The notes beneath the pieces are model-generated. The model was not told the origin of the DNA, did no database searches, and was given only the letters and a program-made list of their open reading frames with translations. Made by a program: the position numbers and the translations under genes. A stretch of DNA of 64,000 nucleotides from Liriodendron chinense (lineage: Eukaryota > Streptophyta > Magnoliopsida > Magnoliales > Magnoliaceae), in the NCBI GenBank assembly GCA_003013855.2, contig ML058466.1, positions 496,001 to 560,000 on the forward strand, given 5' to 3'. Within the stretch, counting starts at the first letter, position 1. Each line of letters opens with the position of its first letter. This document shows positions 1-9,589 of this stretch, piece by piece.

Positions 1-246
1 GGTTCTTAATCTCAACAACGGAGGAGCTGGAGGGGCGAGAAGTAGCACGAGGCCTACGTCTAGTAGTCAAGGAGAAGACGATAATATTGAAATTGAAAAA
101 GTACAAGAAGAAGATGCTCGACCATTAGACGTGGATGGGCAACTTGTGTGGACAGATGATGAAGAAACAAAGAAGATGAAGTGTATGTTGAAGAAGGAGA
201 TGACTCTAATGACGACGACGATGGTGATGGTGGTGATGTGCCATAA
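1..246 (+). pseudogene. Possible C-terminal tail of a hAT-like transposase, frameshifted
   Basis: An open frame enters from the window edge and reads a Gly/Ala/Ser-rich stretch followed by repeated Glu/Asp residues. Near position 170 the acidic coding potential moves to a neighbouring frame. That frame runs through a poly-Asp/Gly tail and ends at the TAA at 244-246. A Ser-rich then acidic tail is common at the end of plant hAT (BED finger/DUF659) transposases, but no catalytic or dimerisation block is in view, so the assignment is weak. It could be the end of any acidic-tailed protein. An AT-rich, 3'UTR-like stretch with AATAAA-like words follows. Confidence 0.25.
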
Positions 247-453
247 TGGGAGAGGGAACAATCTATATAGTAGATTAGTAGTTTATACTTTGTAGATTTT
301 GTTTATCAATAAAAGTATTAAGCTTTTACTTTTTATTAATAAGTTGTTGAGTTGATGTTAATTTTTAGTTATTAATAGCTTTGATAGTATAGGTAATATA
401 CTTACTAATATTCACAAATTAGTCTGAAAATTTATGGGCGTAGTTAAGTCTTT

Positions 454-479
454 GGGGGGGGGGGGGGGGGGGGGGGGGG
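454..479. repeat. 26-nt poly(G) tract
   Basis: An uninterrupted run of 26 G. Runs this long often mark collapsed or mis-called sequence, so the exact length is uncertain. Between here and 755 I see only AT-rich intergenic DNA. Confidence 0.9.
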
Positions 480-754
480 CATATTTTTCCCAAAGTTTCC
501 CTATGTTTTTTTATGATTTTTTTATTTATTTAAATTTTCAATAAAGAAATTGCTCTGCAATTGCGTAAGCGATCACACAGGTTGGATGGCATACAATTGC
601 TCATGTGATTTAACAACATTGGTTGGATGGCACACAAACAACATGGTGGGCCTCACAGCTCAAAGTTGTGAGATCTTCCTATACACCTCGAGTCTCTTGG
701 AATACTATCCTGTAAGCATGTAGACATGCATATATACATCCATGCATAGATACA

Positions 755-1100
755 TCATCATCGAAGCCTTATCTCATGTAATTGGGGTCGACCACATGAA
801 TCCTGTTCTGCCATTCCACTCTAAAGGTCCATATCCTTAGCTAAACCATATTTCATCAAATCTTTTCTCACTACCTCTACCTCGTCCTTTAGGGCCTCCC
901 CCCTTGCCCTTTTATATCCTTCAACTTGAACCAACTCACTCATTCTAATTGGCGCAATTCGTGTTCTTCGTTGCACATGGCGAAACCATCTAAGTCTAGT
1001 CTACTTTCCCTTGTCTTATTACCTATTGGTGCTACTTGTAAATTCCCTCGAGCACATTTATCTCTAATTCTATCATTTCAGTCTTTTCACTCATCAATCT
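755..1100 (-). mobile_element. RTE-type LINE, 3' end (5'-truncated)
   Basis: Read on the minus strand, this encodes the C-terminal tail typical of plant RTE-clade LINE polyproteins: an arginine-rich RHVQRRTRIAPIR-like block, then SELVQVEGYKRARGRP. It ends in a short non-coding tail with ATG/GAT-type repeats near 755-770. The same block recurs on the plus strand at 27026-27223 with strong similarity, so the two are copies of one family. The 5' truncation point, near 1100, lies exactly where the reverse-transcriptase reading of the neighbouring copia relic stops. RTE elements characteristically end in short tandem repeats rather than poly(A), and both copies do. Stops are present; the copy is dead. 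Confidence 0.7.
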
Positions 1101-1614
1101 GAAACACAAAAGGTTTGGTTTTGCAACCAGGGAAAAGGTCTCTTTATAATCCAGGTCTTTAGTTTGAGCATATCCTTTTGCCACTAGTCTCACTTTCTAG
1201 TGTTCAATCGATCCATTTGGTTGGTATTTAATAGCGTAAACTCACAGAAACTGACTGTCTGATTGCCTGGAGGTAGAGGGACCAATGTCAATGTCCTTGT
1301 TTTGTGTATGACATATATCTCGTCTTCATTGCTTTCTGCCATCCAGGGTGTGCCAACACATCATGGAGTGAAGTGGGCACCACCTCACGTGACAGGGCCA
1401 TAACATAGGAATATAAGGAAGGGTGTAAAGGATGATAAGATATAAAATTAGAAATGGGATGTAAAGTGCAAGAGTGGATACCATTCCAAAGAGCAATAGG
1501 AAAATCATGTTCATTTGCTGACCGTGTGTGCTCAGTGACATCATTTGAGGGTGACAGTGATGGACTTGAGTTTGATGCCCCAGTACTCATACTAGGTGGT
1601 GTTGAGACTAGCAC
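1101..1614 (-). pseudogene. Copia-A linker and N-terminal RT remnant
   Basis: A Ser/Thr-rich linker leads into a WQKAM block, then KYQPNGSIE and VRLVAKGYAQTKDLDYKETFS, the first conserved blocks of copia reverse transcriptase (RVT_2). Frames change and a stop lies between them. The reading ends abruptly near 1100 at the boundary with the RTE LINE; the catalytic D-D motif region is absent. Loss by LINE insertion followed by deletion is my inference. Confidence 0.65.
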
Positions 1615-2330
1615 AGGAGGGTGATCAGAAAATGGTTGAGGACTCTCGAAATGTCCTTGAAGAATAAGGACTTGAATAAGGTCCCTTTCAGTAGAGGGGG
1701 TTGAAAAATAATGTCCTTGAAGAAGGTTACATCCACACTAATGTGAACTTGATTAGTTACTGGATTAAAGCACTTGTAATCTTTTTGTGAGTAGCTGAGG
1801 AAAACACACTTAATGGCGTGTGTGTCCAATTTCTGAACAAAAGCAGTTACTGCTGAATGCACAAGCTGGTAATGGAAATAGGTAAGCACCTAGAAACAAT
1901 ACAGAAAAATGGAGTTTGACCATTGAGGACAGTTGATAGTTGTCAGTTAATAAGATGACAAACTTTGAGATCTGCATGACTCCAGAAGTGTTTGGGAACG
2001 TTCATATGAGTTAACAGACATCGTGCCACCTCCAATAGATGTTTGTTTTTCCTTTCTTCCACCCCATTTTGTTTGGGTGTGTATGCGCACAATGTCTAAT
2101 GAGTGATCCCAGCAGAAGAAAGATATTCTTTGAATGCGTTGGACACATATTTTAGAGCATTCTCAAATCTAAAGCATTGAATTTCTAAAGAAATTCTATG
2201 CTAATCTCAGCATGGAAAGATTTAAACATATCAAACATCTCCAATCTATCATGCACCATCTATACCCATGTCATACGAGAGAAATCACCAATAAAAGTAA
2301 CAAAGTATCGAAAATTATTCAAACTACTAG
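1608..2330 (-). pseudogene. Copia-A integrase remnant
   Basis: Around 2030-2200 the minus strand reads a decayed integrase core with a YTPKQNGVEERKNKHLLEVAR block, which holds the catalytic Glu. At 1608-1889 it continues as KLDTHAIKCVFLSYSQKDYKCF and ISVDVTFF, the conserved integrase C-terminal part of copia. Stops (for example before TLCAYTP) and frame changes show it is not functional. The RT relic follows on the same strand. Confidence 0.7.
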
Positions 2331-2461
2331 GAACCGGAATGGGACCCCACACATTTGAATGTACCAATCCAAACAAGGTGCAACTACAATTATCAGGTTT
2401 AGGTCAGTAACTGGATCTAGTGTATTTAGCTAGCTAACAGGCTTCACGATTTATGGAAGAT

Positions 2462-2779
2462 CTATACGACAAAATGGACTAGTTTTCTCAAAGATTCTAG
2501 AGACGGATGACCTAATTGGGTGTGTCGTTGTAATGGAGTGGTGTCCTTAGCATTGAGAGCAACTTCAAATCCACTAGATTCAAAGTAGTTGAGGCCACAT
2601 AACTCACGCACCCTGAAAATCATTGCCTTTGTCTTGAGGTCTTGGAAAGCACAATAAGATGGGTGAAAGGTTATGGAGCAATTCAGATTCTTGGTAATTT
2701 GACTGACAAAGAGAGGATAGAGGGAATTATGACATGTAAAGAACTGTTGGTAAAGTGATATTTGCACTAGGAGAAGCAA
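2462..2779 (-). pseudogene. Copia-A pre-integrase domain remnant
   Basis: A 105-residue open segment ends with HTQLGHPSLESLRKLV, the His-containing gag-pre-integrase motif that precedes copia integrase cores. Upstream residues (FRVRELCGLNYFE) match the usual short strand before it. It lies between the gag relic and the integrase relic in the expected order. It has no start of its own and would have been part of the polyprotein. Confidence 0.65.
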
Positions 2780-3588
2780 TCCCCCTTCGAAGAACTGTGG
2801 ATAACGAATTATTGGTTAGGGAAACAGGTAAACAATGAACTGATGTATCTATTGATGAAAGAAGAAAGATGTTACTTGTCATGTGATCAGTAGTCCTAGA
2901 GTCAATCCCCTAGGGTGACAATCAGAGGATGCGACTAGAGCAGTTACTTGAATTGGCAAGAGAGGTTACGTGGTGGAAGGAGAATTTGCAACTGTGCTTC
3001 TGTTGAGTAATTTTTCCAGATTTGAATGAGATATCACCTCTGATTCACTTGCACGAGAAGGATTGTCACCATTAGGAGGAATATCACCAACATAGATTGC
3101 AGGACTGACTTGATAGGCTTGTGGGATTCCATTTTTCCAAAGCAAATCCCAATAGTTGTCTACTGTATGGTAAGTCTTTTTGCAGTAAACATAGAAATGT
3201 TGTGGTCAATTTGACTGTTGGGTTGCATTATTAGAATATGCTTGTCCACGACCTCTTCCTCCTGTGAGACTATCGTGCCAAGGTGGCCATCCACCTCGCA
3301 TACCATTGCCTATGTCCGAAAAAAGTGCAACATTCTCACTCGAATGAGACTGAGTGGATGAAGATGATGGGGTTGACACGTGCAACACTAGCAAACACAT
3401 CTGACAACGACAGGACCAGTTCGGCTTGAAGGAGTTGGGCTTTGATTGGTTTCAAATATGGTCAGATTGTGGCAAGGAACAGGGAAACTCCAATCTCTTC
3501 CCTCTAGCGCTGTTGTTGGGCAGTGTCCGGAGTGAATGGATGGTGAATCTTCCATTCGTCAAACAGGCCACAGAAGCTTGTACAATAT

Positions 3589-3960
3589 TCATGAAGATTC
3601 TCCTTGCCTTATCGTATGAAATTCCTTAAAGATATCATATAGTCGCTGAATATTTTTCTCACCAGAATATAGTTGCTGGAGGGTGTCCCATATCTCTTTG
3701 GCACATTCACTATACATCACATTATGGTGTACGTTCTCTTCCACACTGTGGAAGAGCCTACTCCTCACTTGGCAGTCTTCTTTCTGGGAAGATGTGTTTG
3801 ATTCTTTCCCTAGCCTGCAATCAGTCAAGTTCCTCAATTTTCTTCTTGATTGCAGAAAAACTTTGACAGATCCGGCCCAGGATCAGTAATTTTCAACCCC
3901 TCTTAATCTTGCTGATGCAATTTGTTGATTGTCAGTCTTAATTTCTGGTCTCAACTCCAT
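3589..3960 (-). pseudogene. Copia-A gag remnant (UBN2/gag-like)
   Basis: The frame opens with MELRPEIKTDNQ, a plausible gag start. After a break it reads through a block with VMYSECAKEIWDTLQQLYSG, the core of the plant copia gag (UBN2-type) domain, which forms the capsid-like particle. The ATG at 3958-3960 was chosen because it is the first Met before the family-like N-terminus. An in-frame stop lies near 3896, so the product is not intact. The rest of gag and its zinc knuckle (about 2800-3590) is too decayed for me to read. Confidence 0.65.
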
Positions 3961-3994
3961 TACAGAAAAGGGAAAATTCAATGTGTAGCAGGAA

Positions 3995-4322
3995 GATCAA
4001 ACCACAGATGGGCTATAGGGCAATGAATGCTGATCGATGAAGGAGATATGTTGGCAGTGGTAGCGTCGTTGAATGGCGGGCGTGCGCATTATGGGTCCCA
4101 CGTGCATGTGCAACGTGCACTGATTCGTCTCGTATGTGGCGTGCAGGCAGCAAGAGAAGATCAAACAGCAGATGGGCTATAGGGAACGAATGTTGATTGA
4201 TGAAGGAGACAGGTTGACAGTGGTAGCGTCATTGAATGGTGGGCGGGCATGTGTTGATGGGTCCCATCTGCGCGTGCAACGTGCACTGATTGGTCCCATG
4301 TGTAGCATGCGGGCAACGAGAG
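3995..4322. repeat. Two tandem copies of a 164-bp unit
   Basis: GATCAAAC-A-CAGATGGGCTAT starts at 3995 and again at 4159. Both copies continue through GATGAAGGAGA, GTGGTAGCGTC, TTGAATGG and CAACGTGCACTGATT. The units differ at scattered positions, so the duplication is not recent. It sits just upstream of copia-A gag and could be part of that element's leader. Short ORFs in it are shadows. Confidence 0.85.
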
Positions 4323-4772
4323 AAGAAGAATCGAGAGGCAAGTGAGAGGCCAGACTTGCGTGCGGGCATGCGTACATGCGTACGTGAAGGCAACAGGAGT
4401 AGAAGAATCAATAAGCAAACAAAACTTTAAGCACAACACAATGAACCCTACTGATCCAATCGGTCACAATCTGGTTTCCATAGCTAGATTTCGACCCAAT
4501 TGGTCAAAGAAAAACGAGAAAATTATGAAGGGTTTACAGCTTCATGCATTAACAATGGAGAACCCAATTGGTTGTCTAATCTTGCAAAAAGGGCGACGTT
4601 TTACTTGATCAAAATGATAAAGGGATTCTTCATCAAACAAGCATATAGGTGTTGAACATTCTAACGTCGATATGGCCTTGAATTGGATCAAATCTTTGAT
4701 GACATGTAAAATAACCTAGATATAAGTAAAGGCGTGGGATGACGTGCGCTTGGATGTGGGAAGAAGAAGAGA

Positions 4773-4775
<3 letters not shown>

Positions 4776-4827
<52 letters not shown>
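4776..4827. repeat. (AG)26 microsatellite
   Basis: A perfect 52-bp AG dinucleotide run. Flanking DNA 4330-4990 shows no gene. Confidence 0.95.
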
Positions 4828-4828
<1 letters not shown>

Positions 4829-4993
4829 ACTTTGGGAGGAGGGAAGAGACATGATTAGGTTTCACACCTCTTCCTTAGCCCTTTTATGAATCATAAAGTG
4901 GCCCATTACACAACAAAGCCCATTACGATCAACACACTAGGCCCCAATAATGTGTAGCACAATGATAACAACCCATACATGTGGTTTTACAGG

Positions 4994-5495
4994 AGGTTAT
5001 GGTAAGATCAAGCTCTATGGGCTCCATTGTGATGTGTTTATGGTATTAAACCCTGCATCTGGTGACTCCCCTCCTAAAAATGCAATGTCTCAGGTGGGCC
5101 ACAACATCTGGAAGAGTGTAAAATCATGCCTAAAACATATCAAATCACATCATTAGCCCCACTTAAGTTTTGGAATGGCATAAAACTTGGAGCCTTTCAT
5201 CTAGGTTGGATGCACACAATTCATGGGTCGGATGTATGAAACACATGTCAGTAGACCTTACAAATAATTAGGAAGGTTTTTTTTTAATGTGTGGGTATCT
5301 ACCCTCAACCGTTTCCTTTGGTGTAGCCCACCTAAGTCATAGATCGGGCTAGATATTGTGCTCTAGGCCTAACATGAAGTGATGCATCTGATAGATGGGG
5401 TGGATGTTCGATAGACATAACGGTTGGGTCCATCAAGCTCGACCTTATGGTAACTTATGATAAGATCAACCTTATAGGAATATTTTGTATATATT
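4994..5495 (+). mobile_element. F2-family near-palindromic MITE
   Basis: It starts with a version of the F2 terminus (AAGCTCTATGGGCTCCATTGTGATGTG) and ends with its reverse complement (GGTCCATCAAGCTCGACC). Inside are the F2 landmarks: ATCTGGTG, TCAGGTGGGCCACAACATC, GTTTTGGAATGGC, GGATGCACACAATTCATGGG and CCCACCTAAGTCAT. The second half resembles the inverted first half. No coding capacity. Ends are placed by comparison with copies at 32.6, 34.2 and 36.6 kb. Confidence 0.7.
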
Positions 5496-5746
5496 TACAC
5501 ATATATGCATATGTATGCGCGCACGCACACAGTGTTAATCTTGCATGTACCTACTATATAGTTGCCACTTCTACTTGGGATCACGCTTCAGACTCGTGTT
5601 TGTCGCTTCGAATCATGCATTGGGTTCCTGCTCCTGTTCCCACCTCAAAACTATTTATACTTGTTACCATTTTGAAACATGTTCCTTTCTACTCCCACAC
5701 ACCGCTCTCGGTTCGCTTCCCTTCATGAGTTGGTGAACTATAATAT

Positions 5747-5789
5747 TGACACTACTGCAACTTCACAATTGTAAGTTGCAGTAGTGTCA
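5747..5789. repeat. Perfect 17-bp hairpin with 9-nt loop
   Basis: TGACACTACTGCAACTT is followed by a CACAATTGT loop and then its exact reverse complement. The arms carry CACTACTGCAA, similar to CACTA-type transposon ends, so it may be a minimal CACTA-like derivative. Confidence 0.9.
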
Positions 5790-5805
5790 CCGTAGTGTCG
5801 GGCAA

Positions 5806-6060
5806 AATGGGCCCCACTGTGATGCATGCATGACTTTCTCTTCGACCACCATGTACACAATACCATTTGGCTCGGAACCTAAAAATCAGGTTAATTGGAA
5901 CAAAATTTCGCCATAACACATGGAATAGTTAGGAGGGAATGCCCACCCATTAAAACCTTAGTGTGGCGCCCACTGTGATGTTTATATGCCATCTAACCAT
6001 TCATTGGAGGCACCCCATCAGGATGAAGAGACACATAAAATCAGGCCATTCCAAAGTTTT
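5806..6060. mobile_element. MITE fragment related to F1/F2
   Basis: GGGCCCCACTGTGATGCATG, CCTAAAAATCAGG, GCCCACCCATTAAAACC and GCGCCCACTGTGATGTTTATATGCC are F1/F2 landmark words in a shuffled or truncated order. Ends are not resolvable. A T-rich tract (6079-6108) follows. Confidence 0.45.
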
Positions 6061-6239
6061 ATTTGAGCAACCTCTGTTTTTTTTTTTTTTTTTTATTTTT
6101 TTTTTTTATGGGGAGTCTTATAAGGCGTGCAAGTTAAAAAAGAATCAATTTATGGCTTGAAACAACTTCCTCGTGCATAGTTTGCTAAATTTAGCAAGGT
6201 CGTGATGGCTTATGAATTGCGATGATGTTAAGTTGGATT

Positions 6240-6347
6240 GATTGTGTTGGTTGTTTATGTGGACAGAGTGGTTCAAGTTTGATTGTGTTGGTTGTTTATG
6301 TGGACAGAGTGGTTCAAGTTTGATTGTGTTGGTTGTTTATGTGGACA
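6240..6347. repeat. 41-bp tandem repeat, about 2.6 copies
   Basis: GATTGTGTTGGTTG begins at 6240, 6281 and 6322, exactly 41 bp apart. The first two units are essentially identical and the third breaks off after GTGGACA. Direct repeats without spacers, so not a CRISPR-like array. Confidence 0.9.
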
Positions 6348-6488
6348 ATGGGTGGCATTGTAGTTATAAGTAGTCATAGCAAAGGAATTGAAAAACTAAA
6401 GAAGTATCTGTAATAGCATTTTTATACTAAGGATTTGGGTCACCTTCGTTTTTTTAGCTATATAAGTTACAAGGCTATAGTTTATTAC

Positions 6489-7354
6489 TGATGCAGACAT
6501 CAGTGGTGCACCCTTTAGAGTGTACCAAAGGAGGCGACGTCGCAGATCGAGTGTTGGAGCAGACGAGTTGATGTGGATGGACGCCAGACCCATTGGGCCC
6601 ATTTTCTGACGCGTTATGAGTACACGAGATGCAGGATCGCGCAGGAGCATCATGACCGCTGGACCATGGAGCGGATTTACATTTAGGCGCTTTTCTATTT
6701 ATTTCCTTATTTCTAGGCGCTTTAGTGTTGTTATTTACTTTAGGCGTTTTTATGTTATTTCTTTGGTTTTCAGGCACTTTAGTACACTTTTTTTATTTTC
6801 GTAGCTTATATATACTGTGAGAACCCTATTTCGAAATTTATTGAATGAATAGAAAATTCGTAAGTTTCTTCCTCTTTGTTTGAGAGATTAGGATTTCAGG
6901 ATTGGCCCTCGGGTGTTGAGGATTCCACCCCGGATTTTCCGTTTTCTCTTCTCTCTTTCTTCAAGGTGCGAGGAAAGGTAAGCTTCTTTGATTCCTAATT
7001 CGTACTTCATGAGAATCTATCGCTTTTCGACATCCTTCGTCCTTTTCTGAACCCCCCCCTTTTGGGTACGATCGGAAAGAGGGATGCCTAGCCACGATAA
7101 CCGGATCCAAACTTGACTGTGGACTGGTCTATGCTAGATCTGGGATATCCCCATATCCCTAGATCCTCCCTGTTTTATGATTTTACATGGTTTTATGCAA
7201 AGGGGCATGATCCGGACGGACGGACCTCATCGTCGTGTTGAGATTTGTTAGTTTCCTCTGATTGAAAGTAGTTAGTTTCGTAATTTTATTATTTGAATAT
7301 CTTCCAACTGAATATCATGCATCTAGGGTTAGGTCATCGCATGCCCCTGCATCA
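6489..7354 (+). mobile_element. Solo LTR, 866 bp, with ATTAC target-site duplication
   Basis: The element starts TGATGCA and ends TGCATCA, a perfect 7-bp inverted terminal repeat. It is flanked by ATTAC on both sides (6484-6488 and 7355-7359). A TATA-like run lies at 6807-6814, followed by a C/T-rich stretch and a G/A-rich GCGAGGAAAGGTAAGC, which gives a plus orientation. No primer-binding site, coding DNA or second LTR is adjacent, so this is a solo LTR left by recombination of a full element. Its superfamily is not evident; the layout suggests Ty3/gypsy. Short ORFs inside are chance. Confidence 0.9.
6807..6814 (+). promoter_or_regulatory. TATA box of the solo LTR
   Basis: TATATATA inside the LTR, about 320 bp from its left end, followed by ACTGTGAGAACCC. 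It suggests the LTR could still drive transcription into the DNA to its right. Confidence 0.5.
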
Positions 7355-7359
7355 ATTAC

Positions 7360-7864
7360 ATTACCTGTGGGAGTGTTGTGCTCTCATTGTTAGTCTCTAG
7401 GCTGGTTGAAGGAGGGTTGCATTAGGTTGGCAGCCAACATCAAACAAATGTCATAACTTTCATAATGAATCCGTAAAATATAACATTCCAAACTCATGTT
7501 AGGGCGTTTCTTGTAAATGAAACATTGCATCATAACCCGATGTAGTGAGAAATAGGCAAGGGTTGGCTTAGGCATCCCTCGGATGCGACGTGCCGCAACA
7601 ACACCTAGTTGTTCTGTAGACAAAGGTCCCTTCTCCATTTGGATGCGCATGGGTAAAGAAGCTAGTATAGGAGAATAAGATTCGTCTTGCCACATTGAAT
7701 ATTGGAATATTGATTAATAAGAACATGGAGTTAGTAGTTCCGATGAAACGAAGGCAAGTTAACATAGCTTACATCCAGGCGACCCAGTCGAATGGGGCCA
7801 AAACTAGAGAAATTGATGGATATAAACATTCGTGTGTGTGTGCATACGCGTGCGTTGAAGATTG
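7360..7864. other. Unassigned DNA between solo LTR and LINE tail
   Basis: A 101-codon open frame on the minus strand (7390-7695) has no recognisable motif, and I do not support it as a gene. The stretch may be host DNA between insertions. Confidence 0.4.
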
Positions 7865-9521
7865 TAAAAACTTTATTAAAAGGCTAAAGAAAACAAGAAA
7901 CAACAAAAGAAAACAAAAAAAGAGAAAGAAACGAGAAAAACGCCTAAATAACTATACAACTCAACCGAGCAAGGGACTAACAAAAACAAAACGGTGACTA
8001 ATCCGTGATGTCTTTAAAGATCAAGCTAATGACTCAAGCCAACAAGGAAGAGGAGTTATGGAAACAACAACAATTATTTCTCGCCAAATAGTCCAAAAGA
8101 CTGCCACAATGGAGAGCCGCCAGATGATTTTGCGATTGGAAGTCGAATTGGCGCTATCATGCCAAGCAAAGAGAAGGTCCTGCGCTAAGCTATGCATGAC
8201 CTAGGAGGTGCCTAGACTATTGAGGATGGAAGACCAGATTTCAAAAGCGAAAGGGCAGAGGACGAACAAATGATCGATGGACCTTGAAGCAGAGCAGGCA
8301 CATGTTTGGGAGGCACATTCCTCACTTTTAGAGATTGTCAACAGTGAGAATTCTAATTTTAGCCAAGAGCCAAATGAGAGCCGCAATCTTCATTGGAGCA
8401 CCGAAAGACGAGATGAAGGGAAAACTTCACTGGCTAGAGAAGGGCTACATTTGAGGAGCTTGAGGAAGGATCCGACTGAGAAGCTGTGGAGCTCTCTCAT
8501 GACCAATCAATCGCATTAACCTCATCAAACAAAGGACAACCCTCCTCCAACGACTTCAAAAGGCCGGGACACTCCCCCAACTCTTCCTCTGAAAGAGGTG
8601 TCATACAAGGGGGGCACAAGACCTCAGAGTCAACATTAAAAAAGCAAGAGGCAACAGAACAAAAAGGGTTCGATGCAACAGAAGCAAAAGCAGGAAAGAG
8701 GGAGGCTAATGGTCGAAGCGAGGCCCAACGGTCCAACCAAAACTTGGTACGAAGACCATTTCCAAGAGCAAAGGAAAGCCCCTAAAAAAATATGGGGTTT
8801 GAGAGTCAAGATTGCTTTTCACATAGGAGGTCTTGTAAAGGGAAGAATATTTGGTAAACCATTCTACTCCCTCCAAACCATACTTGTTGGCAACCAATTG
8901 CCTCCACCAACCACACTCCTATGAGGAAACCGCTAAAGTCATTTGCCAAGGAGAGCCGAGTTAAAGATTGATAGGTCTCGAATACCAGCACCTCCATTAA
9001 AAGGAGGCTAACAAACTTCAGAGGGGATATTGAATTTGTGCCCCTCTGAGTTTCCTTTCCTAAGGAAATCTCTTTGAAGTTTATTGATTCTCAACACAAC
9101 TGATTTAGGGCAATGAAAGAAGGAAATGAACTAGGTGGGTAAGTAAGATAGAGAAGGTTTGATCAAAATTAGGCGACCACCAAGGGAGAGATACCTACAT
9201 TTCCAGGAGGCCAGTTTATGCTCAATACGCCCTATAACCACATCCTAGAGATGTTTAACAAGCTTGCCTATGCACAGGAGCAAGCCTAAATATAGGCGAA
9301 GGGAAAGGAGGCATCTTTGCAACCAAACACCGAGGCAAGGTGACCTATGTTTGAGGGGAGCTTAATTCCCAACACCTTGCTTTTGGTAAGGTTGATTCAA
9401 AGACCAGAAATAGTCTTGAAGCAACATAACTTTCTGCGAAGATTATCAACCATAGATTTAGAAGCCTGACATAGGAGGGTGTCATCTACAAATTGGGTAT
9501 GTGAGACAAGGGAGTCTAGAG

Positions 9522-9524
<3 letters not shown>
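7865..9524 (-). mobile_element. L1-type LINE copy A, 3' part (RT to 3'UTR)
   Basis: On the minus strand the order is: a VSHTQFVDDTLL motif (RT box with F-x-D-D, about 9480-9520), NLRRKLCCFKTISGL, a decayed thumb region, the GLxIRDLxxFNxALL-like segment (8806-8997), a WASLRPLASLFP block (8497-8736), and the zinc-binding RT domain ending in DHLFVLCPFAFEIW (8201-8386). A T/A-rich 3'UTR follows with an AATAAAG-type signal (minus strand, near 7873-7880). Multiple frameshifts make it dead. RT residues that should precede 9524 are found instead at 24.9-25.5 kb, which implies one element split by later insertions. Confidence 0.75.

Positions 9525-9568
<44 letters not shown>
9525..9568. repeat. (TC)22 microsatellite at the L1-A/L1-B junction
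   Basis: A pure CT/GA run of 44 bp. It sits between the RT box of L1-A and the 3'UTR of L1-B, and may be the expanded tail of L1-B. Confidence 0.9.
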
Positions 9569-9571
<3 letters not shown>

Positions 9572-9589
9572 ATGATGACTTTATCAAGA

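Larger units (their letters stand above)
1101..3960 (-). mobile_element. Degenerate Ty1/copia element, gag to start of RT (copia-A)
   Basis: Minus-strand order of remnants: gag (start ATG at 3960), pre-integrase domain, integrase, linker and the first part of RT. RT ends where the RTE LINE begins. No RT core, RNase H or LTRs were found on either side, so this is a truncated copy. Many frameshifts and stops separate the blocks. The domain order fits copia (integrase before RT), not gypsy. Confidence 0.8.

Noticed and set aside
3200..4450. Search for an LTR of copia-A near its gag
   Set aside because: No TG...CA repeat, primer site or matching copy was found; only the 164-bp tandem repeat is there.
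6240..6347. Regular 41-bp repeat as a CRISPR-like array
   Set aside because: The repeats are contiguous without spacers, and the sequence is a plant nuclear genome.
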